DNA of 64,000 bases, taken from the NCBI RefSeq assembly GCF_001949145.1, contig NW_019091360.1:2277157-2341156 (forward strand). Direction: 5' to 3'. This document shows, one piece after another, positions 46,001 through 58,000 of the stretch. A model generated the notes under the pieces. It made no database searches. It was not told the DNA's origin and saw only the letters and a list, made by a program, of their open reading frames with translations. Position 1 is the first letter of the stretch. Every line of letters starts with the position of its first letter. The translations under genes and the position numbers were made by a program. The DNA comes from Acanthaster planci (taxonomy: Eukaryota > Echinodermata > Asteroidea > Valvatida > Acanthasteridae).

Positions 46001-49000
46001 GTCGGCCAGTTTAATCGTAAGCAGTATTTAAACTCTTGTGCATCTTCCAATATGGAATTCTCGGTTGATAGGAAATATTTGGACGCATTCAGGATTGTGC
46101 AGCCTAGCCATTGTTACTTAATAAGGCAATAAAAGTGTGAAGGAGCTGTTTAAAATACAAAATATAAATATAGGGCTACATTGTTTGAAAGCAGATAGGG
46201 CTTTGGCAATGATAATGGACCTCACCATTATTCCCATTCATACCTCTTTTGTTACCCAGATAATGACTAACGTGGCCGCTTCTCTTCGCATTTATAAACA
46301 AAAATATCTTTTTGGGAGTTCAGATCCACCACGAGAATGCTCAAAGTAAAAAAAAAATGCGTCAGTGAGGGCGGCAAACAAATCTAGCGATTTGATGATG
46401 TCATAATACGGCTCTTGTTCCCCCAGAGTTTCTTGACCTTGCAGCCGTAATAGGGGTTTTATTGCACAAGAACAGAGGGAAAAAAAGGTAAAGTAAGTTA
46501 GAGGTCATTCTCGGCAAATGACCGCGGCCATCTGCCTGAAATTCATCAGGACCTTACTCTGGTCCAACTTTATTAAACGATGCAGTGTTGATCAACAATA
46601 TTGATGGAAAAGCAATTTCAAGTCGCTCTCACTGTCCAAATGCTTTTTATTCACAGTTAAGTGTGAGCAAGCACAGCATTCACGCATGTGGGCGCATTCA
46701 CCCCAAAATAATGAAACAGTCGCATAATTGCTGAGCCATGGTGTGATGTCATCAAAACAGGCTTCTATTGGATGCTCCTGACTACTTTCGTTTTCAGTTT
46801 GCCTTTAGTTTTTACCAACTAACTTGTTTTCAATATACCTAAATTTCATAAAAATTCCAATTGTGAATTACCAATGTGATTGATCTTTAAAACCAGTGAC
46901 ATGTTGTACTGGTAGATTTATTGGTTGTTCAAAGCCCTCATTACAGGCTCTTGACCAATAGGAATTGGTAAATTACCACCATTTTTTAATATGAATATCA
47001 ACTACCACATTCATGTCCATGTAAAGGCAGGGTCTACATACAAGTTTCAATAAGGTGCTCCTTTTAACCTGTATTTGTTTTGCAATACACTACTAGATTT
47101 AAAGAATACTGCTATACTGGTGCTGTTAGTCAGCAGCATAGTGATGGATTAAGGGTACTTCGAAAGTTCCTCGAAAAAAAGTGCCCAGAGAGTTGGGGTC
47201 AGTCATTCCCCAAACCCACAATGAATTGAGATTTTCAGGTGACTCAGAAACTGTATACACACATTGCGTTAATGGTTTGTTGTTCCCAGAATAACATACA
47301 TGAATGCCAGAGATACATTGATATGACATTACCATTGTTGTCAGTGCGTCACCACTCAAAACTTCGAAGTATATTTATGCACATGTACAATGTAGGCCTT
47401 TACATGGTGGGCCGTTTATTGGAAGCCTGCATTTCTTGGGGAGTGTTGCCCAAAAGTGGCCTTCACACTCAAACCAACCAGTGCTATCCAACATTGTACA
47501 GTATATTCTCTACATGCACATGCACATACACAACTATTACCCAGAGTAGGGATCAGCCGATGATCGGATTGGACATCATATTGGGGCGAAGTGCGGCAAC
47601 TTCAGCTAAACAGCGGATCGCCAAATTTAACCCTCCTTGCCTATATGAGTATCAATGTTAAATTGAAAAAAGAGGAACAAACTCTGCACTCAGTTTTCAT
47701 GAACGCAAATGTCATATTTTTATTTAAGCATGAATAAAAACGGTGTTTTTCATTTGGTGAGATAAATGAACAGTTAAACCATGGCTAAACCTATATAAAG
47801 TATCCCCGAAAATTACATCTTCGAGATCTGTGCCATAGCAACTCGCAGACCCAAGGAGCAGTCAGTGTACATGTTGACCATTTTCATTGACCACCACGAA
47901 AAAAGCCAGGGAACTACACCGCGTGTGGCACCACGAGGTGTTGTGTGACCGGTCTGAAGGTACATGTGGCCTGCGATTTAGTCTATATACTCAATGCGTG
48001 CTGGACACACGACACGCACCTGTGCCGTTGGCATGATGAAGACACTAACGTGAGTGGCAAAGCCACGAACCGAGCATGGTGCACCGGTACCATGCGCGCC
48101 TTGATTAAAGGCTAGCCGTGATTCAGCCCCAGGTTCTGTGTGTCTATTCTGCATGTACTATACCGTACATGTATGCAGTTCGTGCCTTAGGTTTGCATAC
48201 AACGGAGCACTATCGGTATCGTGTGAGTGGCGATATGATGTACACAATTCTCTCAACTCAGTGACAGTAAAGGCAAAAAAACTAATCCTATTACCGATAA
48301 TGTTTAAACTGACATAAATTTTAAGGGAGTACGCAGGTTTTGCATTGTTATGAGCAGGCCTACATGTATGTATATGCATCCTGTTAAGGTTGCATTTTCA
48401 GTAAAAAATATCGGATAGGATTGGACATCAGCCGATCTTCCAATTAAAACCTTGGAAATCGGATTGGCAGTTAAAACCTACATCGGTTGATCCCTAACCC
48501 AGAGTATTGATGTTATTAATTAAGCATACATATATGCAACTGGATACTGTCATTTGAGCATTCTGCACCGTTTGTGCCCCCCTTTCCAATACTGTATATC
48601 CATGGCAAATTGTATGTAGATTTGACTGTGATATACCTGAGCTCCCTGTGACAAAACCACATGTCCATTTTTTCCTACAGTAACTTGCTTTGAACTTCAG
48701 TCAACTGGATTATGCTTAGTATGAATATTGTTACATGTACACTCTAAACTCTGCACAGAAAAATCAAACAAACACAAGGAGAAAAATAGCAGAGTTGACC
48801 CGTTGTATCAGCAAGCTTTTTTTCCCCATTCTGTTCAGGAAATAATTTGTACCTTGCCCCACCAGGGCTTTGTTCAATTTATCACGGGTAAATAGTGTGA
48901 TAATGAGGATGTTGTCATTGAGGAACGTGTGAATATGTGTCTTTGTCTGGGAAAAGGGTAAAAGATGGGCAAACAATGGACTGAGATGTGTGAGGGAAGC

Positions 49001-52000
49001 TACTTTAGGCTGACCTAGGCTGAGGTGCTGCATGGTGTTTTCCAAGTTTGGTGATAACTTCAACATCAGGGAGTCAAAAATTGAATTCCTGTAGAATTCA
49101 AGTGACTTGAACAAATGGACGTTGATTGATCCACTGTGCACAAGTACAATTCATGTTCTGCATACAGTATACGATAGCATTGACCAATGCAGTAATTCCA
49201 TGCCCCACCTGCAGTATTGCTATGTGATTGTACTGTTGATGAAGTGGCTTTTTGTCATACACACTGTGGTACTACATGTACATTCAATATCTGGAGACAA
49301 GATTTCTTAACAGTCTTAAATTAATTTTGGGGGGGGGTAGGGTTGAAATTGTTACAAAGGCAACTACCATACATTTACATAAACATTTATTTGCAGCAAA
49401 ACAGCTGTGCGTATGAATTGAGGTTAAAACCAAAATGTAATCCAAGTCTTGCAAAATCTTCTTCTGACAGAGTTATTAAACCATAGCCCTCCAAAAGTGA
49501 CAAAAACTGAACGGGAATGTACCCTCGTTCCTTCCGAATTAATGAAACTATATGTACATGTAGAGGCTTGCATAATAACACCATAGTGTAGATTTTGAGA
49601 GAGTGAAGGTCTGTCCAAAGACTTACAATAATACAGAAAGCAAGTTCATTAAAAGTGCACCTCAACAAATTTAAATGCTGCGTCAATTACTATAGCTGAT
49701 AAGGTGTTTTACATGCAAAGTGCACACCTGTGCTCATGTACAGTAAAACAAAACATGCGCTTGAGTTAAAAATGCAATTACTGTGAATGATAGGCCTATG
49801 TACATGTACTTAAAATTCCCAGCCAGAGTGGCAAGGAAATGCATCAGGATTTATGTGTAGCGTGTTTTTCTAACATAACTGAGAGTGCAGTCGCCCCATG
49901 GATTACACAGGCAATGTGTGACGCTCAGGTGTTTATGTGTCTCTGAGAACTATTGTGGTAATGAGTGTGGATTACAAAGCTCGATGGGATTCTGTTACAC
50001 TTGCATTTTTGTCTCCAAGACAAAGAAGAACATTAAAATGGCAGTTTTGTTGCCATTGAAAACGTGTTATTCTTTAATTAAGGTAGAATATAAAAATGTG
50101 CATCAAGTTATGTAATGTACAACTGAACAGTATACACGCGGTGCATTGTACAGTGTACATATGTGAAAGTCATTGTTTGAAAGTGAAGTGCATTTGAAAA
50201 ATCACATTAAATGAGAGTATTGGAATGTTCGTTGTTAAGCAGAAAAAGGCACAACAAATATGGTCTTTTCCTTTGGTTCAAATTCAGGTAATTTTGAGTA
50301 TATCTGTAACTGCTTGATATTTCAGGAAGAGAACATGGAAAGAATGAGTGCCATACATTGCTGGCACCTGAAATAGTTTGCATAATCATCTTTGGATTTA
50401 AATGTACATATAACAAAGTGGTAATTATGGTCATTCTGTACCCGTAGTTTCTCTTGGATGAATATTTGATTGTCAGTGTTCTTTCCAAGTTTGTCATGTG
50501 TACACCTCGTGAAAGTCAGTTTTTTTTCCCCTCATTGTAAAAGTCATGAATCTCTCCTTTTTTTCTTATTCTCAGGTATCTTGTAGACAATGGGGCCAAT
50601 GTTGCAGCTGTTAATAATGAGGGGGAAATCCCCTTGGACCTGGCTGAAGAGGAGGACATGGAAGAGTATCTACAAAACATCATTGACAAGCTGGGTAAGG
50701 GGAGGTCACAGGGTCACTGGAGTAGGGCTTGTGGGGTGGGCGGAGTGTAAAAATGTAAAAGAAGGTGGATTGCAGATGGAGTGCATTAAATCAAAATGTA
50801 GGAAGCAACAAGGTAAAATTATGAGATTTTGTAATGAAAATTAAAACAAACATTTAAAATAATGGGTTTGTTTGGATTTTAACATTGGAAGTTGTAAAAT
50901 CTCCACAAAAAAATGTAAAATTACTTTGGTTCACAGGTCTTGATGTTGAAAATGCCAGGAATGAGGAAGAACAACGCATGTTGACTGATGCCAACCAGTG
51001 GCTCAACACGAAAAATATTAAAGAGAAGCGACATCCAAAGTCTGGTGCCACAGCACTCCACGTGGCCGCTGCCAAAGGTTATATAAAAGTTATGAGGTGA
51101 GACTTTCCAGGTGCCAGGTTACCTTCTCAACACTTACTAGATTTTAATTCAGTCATTTCCGGTGCTCTTTGACAACATTGTCAAAACAAGATGAGAAAAT
51201 AAAATTTTGTATTGAACCATTTTCCTGGTTACGCGCTGGTAGTCACATATTCTTTTAACAGATTAAATTGTCCCAATGTGTCCTGTGTCCACAGTTATTG
51301 GTTTCATATGCAACAATTTCATAAATACAGATATCTTTTTTAAGGGAAAAAGTTATCTCCTCTGCTTGAAAGCTGTTATTAGGTTCATAGTGAATGTACA
51401 CTATCTTAAAACAGTGAAGACTTTTGTAACTACCTCAACAAAATTTATTTTGAGGCTACCGGAAAATATAGGATATTTCTGTTTCCCTGCCTGCCCTCCC
51501 CAATGCTTGCATTTTAAATATATATAATTTAGATTCTGTGTTCTGTTAATCTTTTCTGTTCCTGCAGTATTCTTATACAAGCCGGCGCCAACGTTGACGA
51601 AATAGACAACGATGGGTGGACGCCACTCCACGCCGCATCGCACTGGGGGCAGAAGGAGGCTGTGGAATCACTAGTGGAGAATATGTGCGACATGGACCAC
51701 AAAAACAAACTTGTAGGTGACATTTCACTTGGTAACCTGACTGATCGTGGCACAGTGTGGAATGGGACAGGAGTGACCTGTATGCCTTTGACTAACACAT
51801 TGAATCTCCAACTCCTCAGGCATTGTGTATCTGAATCCTTGGAAATGTCCAATAATCGGGAATCCAGTGATGTCTTCTTCACACCAAAGCTTTCAAGGAG
51901 TATCAAAAACCCATTGTAAAGTAATAGTCAGTGGGCTTTACTTTGAGTGATCTTGTCCAATTCTCCACCACCTCTTGGTGGATTTGTCAGGAGAAGGGTA

Positions 52001-55000
52001 ATTGTTCAGGGCCACCGGCCTTGCGAAAATGCCTGAAGCCTCATTCCAGTCATGGATTGGCAACTAAGGTGTCTGACCTCCGTTTCCAATCCCAGTCCCT
52101 TACCAGGGAGACTGTTAAAATCTTCAACAATCACTTCCAAGTTAGCCTGCACGTACGCATTACCAAAGGAAGATGGTCAACATATTGATATGATTCATCT
52201 ACGTTCGTATTTCCTCAGGGTCAGACTGCCTTTGACCTGGCCGACGACGAAATGTTGAAGTGGTTAGAAGAACTGAAAAAGAAACAAGCTTCTGTGAGTA
52301 GTGTCAGTCTTGGAATTCCTTTACTCGGTCAATTTTGGGGAACATTCACAAAACTCCAAACATCAGATATTTTTGGAATGTGAGCAAATACCATTGGTGA
52401 TACCCAGAAAATGCAATTGTTCCCACGCGGGCGTCTTTTAGAAATGTGAACATCTTTGAGTTGTGAGTGACATGTCTGAGTTTTGAGTAATGTTTTTGAG
52501 TTTTGAGATCCTCCTCAAAATTAATGGGCCGAGTTGAATTTGAATTCATCAGTCTTTGTCAGTCTGTCCTCGGGTAGACTAAGCCAAGTCTTTTGACAGA
52601 AGTTGAAAGATGGGAAATTGGATACCATTCTTATTTACTTCAGTGAGCAGAGCATTATTTGTTTATCTGTGTTGTGAATCTGTAGGCCTTTTGTTTTTGA
52701 ATGAGGCCAATGTTTGCCACAAAGGCCACTCGCCTTTGTTGCAAAGTAGTCTTGGCCAAGTGTCCCGAATGACACTTGTGGAGAGTGATGAATCCTCAAT
52801 GATGATGCTCATCACCAGGTTGTAAATGCCTCACGTGATGTTGCAAAATTGTGTTGATTAGAAAATGAGAAGCTTTTTCTTTCTGGGATAGTTGAAGAAA
52901 GAAGAGAAGCCATCTGCTCCAAGAATTGAAGCTAAGAACCCTCCACCCTTCAAGAGAAGGTATGCTTGAATATTTATTTACTCTTCTGAAATTTCATGTC
53001 AGTTACTGTCTGTGGATTCAGTTTCTTTTTTTTTTCATTTGTTAAACTATATACTGAAACAAAAGCTTTGCTGATCATGCTCAATTTTTTTCATATCTCT
53101 TTCAGAATTCTAGAAAAAAATAACCAAAACTGAAAGAAGAACAAAACTCAAACGAAACAAAAACATTACTTTTTCGCAAGCGTATGAGAAAAACACCTGT
53201 TCACTTTAAAAGTTCATGGCTTCAGTAAATATAGTCCAGTCAAGTTCTCTCCTTTATTTTGGTTTATTAGTGTGTGTGTGTTTCATGAAGCTTTACTTTG
53301 CGGCTTTGTGGTTGAATTTCTTTTTCGTTCTTTTTGGTTCACCATTTGGTGTGCTGTAGCATGACAAGGCCGTGTGAAGTTAAACAGATAATCGCTTTCT
53401 GAAATTGAATGAAAGACATATTGAAAAGAAGAGGCCTGAGGTCAAATTGTGTTCATTGTTGATTTTGTGCCCTTTGAAGCATTAACCCAGCAGATCAGTA
53501 TTTCACAAAACATCGATTCCAAAGCACCGGCGTTGCCCAGTTTGAGTTCTCAGACAATCAACAACACCCGTTGAACATGTGAACAGAGTCAAAAAAGCAC
53601 TGTTCCCCCCAAAAACCGATAAAACCAGAATGAGGCATGTTTAAACAATTAAGGACTACACGCCTATTTTTTGTATTAGGTGTAACAAACGTGTACATGA
53701 AGCTGATTGACGTGTGCTTTCCAAACAGTAGTGACTTGAATTGTTATTAACCTGTAGTTGGACTACACGAGTTGAAATTTGGGTCAAAGTCAAACTTCAA
53801 AAGCCGGCCATATTCATCCCAATGCTGTGTGAGAACTTTGTTCCTTTTTTTAGCATCCCGCAGCACGATTTGGCTTCACCTGTGTGCGCTCTTAATCCAA
53901 TATGGCCGACTTTTGACAAGTTTTACCGTACGCTGGGAACTTGTGTGCAGCTGTTTGAACTTTCTCACTGTTCACTTTCATTCAGGTCACAGCCATGTCA
54001 TTACATTCGCTGAGATGTGCTCTGCTATATTTCTGTCTACACATGCACATGTAGTGCTCTCATTTTTCATATAGTTTTTATTGATTATTGTCAAAGCATT
54101 TCGGAAAACATTTCGTCCTCTCAAATTAAACAAAAGCATGACTTCTAGAAAGCAAAGCTATAGTTTTTAGAGCCAGATCTTTTTCAAAACTTCCATGAAA
54201 AGTGGAATTTTTTGACAAACTGTTTGCTTGTAGTGAAAGCATCACACCTACTCTTGATTGTGAATACAGTGTACAATGTACTTAATTTGCATGTGACATT
54301 TACTAGACATTTAGAGCGCCCCCATTCAGTAGCTTATGTACATGTAGATTTAATCAGTCCTATAATCATCGGATGTACTTCAACATTGTCTGTCAGTAAA
54401 TTCTGTCATGCACACATTCCCTACAGTTTGATTTTACGTCATGACAATTTCCTTCCATTCTCAAGTTCAATCAGCACTTCATTTGCACTCATAGACCAAA
54501 GCTGATGAATATACTGTGCTATTCTCTTTCCTTCCTAGGAATTCTAAAATGGATACTGTAAAACTTGTAACATCTATTTCCATTCCATTTTTTTCCCCTC
54601 CAATGCCTTCTTTTCTTTATCTGGTTCTCTGGTGGTTAGAACGGCAAGTAGTCTCAAAAATCGTCCTGAGATGAATTGGTAGATATTCTCTTTTCATTGT
54701 CAAGCTTTTGTGTTCCTTAAAAAAGAAAAAAATGAAAACTACCCTTTTTGTGGCAATTCTCTTCCTTTTGGAGGTAAATGTTAACCCTTGGTTTTGCAGG
54801 GTAGGGCTTGGCTAAAGTGGCAATGATTAGAACATTACACGTCCCAAATGGGCACCTCCAGCTGGTACCCTGTATTTGCAGCCTAACCCACAAGCTTTGT
54901 TTTGAAACTGTGAAGGCAATTGGGAAATTCTGAAGGAACAAGTTGGTGTGGTCGCCTTGCTCCGGTGATGGGTCATGCTGTATCAGTGTTGAGAACCCAC

Positions 55001-58000
55001 TTGCACCATACTGTCAGTAGATAGACATTCAGTGGCCAGATGTGTCCCCCGGCCCCATGGTAGTTGCTCGGTTCTCCCTCCCCCCTGTGTCCTTCCCCTT
55101 ACTAAAGGTTTTAAGTGAACCCGGACATTGTGTAGTGCATTGGTACACCTAACCAACAAAAGAGCCCTATTTTCTCTGCCGAGTCTATGTACACTTGTGA
55201 TCCAACCCTCCCCCGATAGCATCCACCGAAAACCACATCAGAATTTTTGCCTGCCTAGAAGCACAGCATTTTATCTGTTACAAGGAATACATGCATTGCA
55301 TAAACTCAGGTGGACGTCAAATGTGATTATAAAGCTTGTTCTTAATTGCCTCAAAGAAGAACATGCCAATGTCTCCAAAAAAAAGAAAGCCAAACAGTTT
55401 TCTGATCACAGAACCTCAAATGAAACAGAGGCTTTAAAAACACTTAGTTTGAAATCTTTCCTCGCGGGACCTTAAGTCTCCAAGAAAATTCTTTCACATT
55501 GGTCGATGGCAGTAAGAGTCCATCCTGATTAGTTGGATAAGATTGCGTGTATTCTTTGATGTGGGTATAGCTAGAGCTTATAGGAATATGCACCACTGAA
55601 TGTGTCAGAGATATGGGACATCAAGTGTAGCCGTTAACACTGCACAGACTTATATATTATAGACTTCCATGGTGCCCTTTAACAAATACCACAATATATC
55701 GCCGAGGCACTTGTCCTTAATCCTATCCCAGTCAAAATTCTTTCTGACACAGTTTTTCTGAATGAGAAAAAGGAGTTGACCTGATTTGTTTTCTGATGTG
55801 AAAACCAGACCCTTTTTTTTCTTTAAACATCAAGCACTGAAACTAATTGCCGAGTTTGCTACGTGAAAAGATCTAGGTAACCACCAGCTTCATTTGATTG
55901 AATTCTCAAGCATTTTCTCCCTTGCGAATAGAATTCCATTGGGCTGCTTTAATGTAGTTCATTTACCTATGATCCAAGTTGTTAGAAATCATTTTTTTTT
56001 CTATCTTTTTGAATTTTTTTTTTGCACTTTGCTCACCATACGCTTTGCCTGTAGGGTTAGCCATGATAACTTCCAAATTGGGGATTAAACACCACTGTTT
56101 TGTATTGGAAAATCCAGTCTTTGAATGAGTGGATACATAAGTGGGACAATCCAACTCATTACCAAGGGAATAGCAAACTTTGGAGGGGACATCCTTTATT
56201 CTAATTGCACTGTTTCCTCTACAACATGGAAAGTTTCTGCCTATTTTAATAAGTCTTTATGTAACAGAAAGAGATGTTTTCCAGTCTGAAGAACTTACTT
56301 TCTGTCTCTCCCTGCAAAGCACCAACTAAAAGTCAACCTTGGAAATCACATATTTACTCTAATTAACCCTCATGAATATTCATAACTAATCCATCTCCTC
56401 TGCATGCATGAACAACTCAATTTGGTTTCACTCATTTAATTTTACTCTTCAACTTATTTGTGACATTATTTGTTGCTCTTGTGAATATTGCAGTACCAGA
56501 TTGTCGCTTCTGTATGATTTTGATTTGAGGCATACTTGCATTAAGTGTAAAGTGAATACATGTATTTCTAATGTATATGTACATGTATTATTTAAGGAGA
56601 TTTGGAGAAGCAAGTACATGTAGACCTAAGTATCTTCAGCACCTAAACAAATGAATCAGAAAGTGAAATAAGCACGTGTAAGAAAACTGAAGTTTACTTT
56701 GAAGTGAGTTTAAAGCCGAAAGAATGACAACTTTACCAACAAATCTAAGTACGTGTATTATTTAAGGAGATGTTGAGAAGCAAGTACATGTAGACCTAAG
56801 CATCTTCAGCACCTAAACAAATGAATCAGAAAGTGAAATAAGCACGTGTAAGAAAACTGAAGTTCACTCTGAAGTGAGTTCAAAGCCGAAAGAATGACAA
56901 CTTTCCCAACAAATCTAAGGTTATGCCTCCTTAAATAATAGATTTGTTTCTCAGATGACATCTGGCTATGTCTGTAACTCGGATCTGTCAAATGCATTTG
57001 TGGATTGGTGTAAAATGTGATTCCTTAAAAGTAAGGAAATCTTCCATGTTGTGTAGAAGAGGCAGTAAAGCACGCCAAGGAGACGCATGACGAGTGAAAT
57101 GTGGTAAAAAAAAATTTATGGGAAGGGGGAAAAAAAGGGGGCAAAACTGGAAGAGAGGAAGACTCGATGCATGGCTAACCTTTTTGGCTCCTTTTTTGCA
57201 TAAATTTTTTGGCTTCTTTTATTCCCCCTCTTCTTCTTGTTTGTGCGTCCCGTTTTCGTGCGGTGTCTCTCTTCTCTCTTTCTCGTCTCTATTCCCGACA
57301 CCCCTGTGATTTCCCCCTCCCCATCGCCCCCCCCCCCTTTTCCCTGTTACCCCCCTGGTGTTCCCCTTCCTTTGGCGCTGACTCGCAGGTCTTCCGTTAC
57401 ACGCATTAGTGTTCCTGACCGCAACATGCTGCTACACCAAGATATGGCGAAGGAGCGGCGCGAGTTGGAACTGAAGATTCACGGCAAGGACAGTGAGAAG
57501 GAAAAGGTAAAAAAAATCAAAAGCTGTCTGCTTCAGTCTTCCATCTTTGCTTTGTGAAATATGTATGCTTTTATTTGTCAAAAACAAGTCCTTACTAAAC
57601 TATGACTTTGCACGTTTTTGTCTTGCTCACTGAAATCTGTGCATTGTCAGCTTACAGGAAATACTTAAGGTTGACTGGTCCCTAGACTGGTGTGGAGTCA
57701 GTTTAGTGGGGAACCAGTGGGACTCCATGCAGGGCTCATGAATTCAGCCTGATTTCCTGAAAACTGACACTTAAAGTGCGTATGAATTGAGCATCACGAA
57801 GATACGTCAAGATTTGAACAGATTTTTGAGTGTTTCTAGGATGTGTCCGGATTGTGTTTGAAAGCACGTACCCCGGCTGAGTCTTTCCATTGTCCCTTTG
57901 AAACTCTCCCGTCCTTCAAGTTCATGCCATTTTGTACTCTCATGAGGTAGTATAACAAAACAAAAACTTTCCCTTGAACATGAAACCACATGCCCCATAT

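Larger units (their letters stand above)
39068..50575 (+). other. PPP1R12 intron 2 (11.5 kb)
   Basis: Longest intron in the window. Contains three hAT-type elements (40233-41398, 43060-43356, 47547-48496), an 11-bp tandem repeat near its start and TACATGTA clusters (44180-44240, 44395-44480, 44640-44700, 45180-45200). No other gene was recognised on either strand. Confidence 0.6.
52294..57388 (+). other. PPP1R12 introns 6 and 7
   Basis: Besides exon 7 (52892-52959) and the candidate 39-nt exon, this holds a tandem-duplicated foldback element (56579-56940) and a purine block followed by a pyrimidine tract in front of exon 8. No other coding sequence was recognised. Confidence 0.6.
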
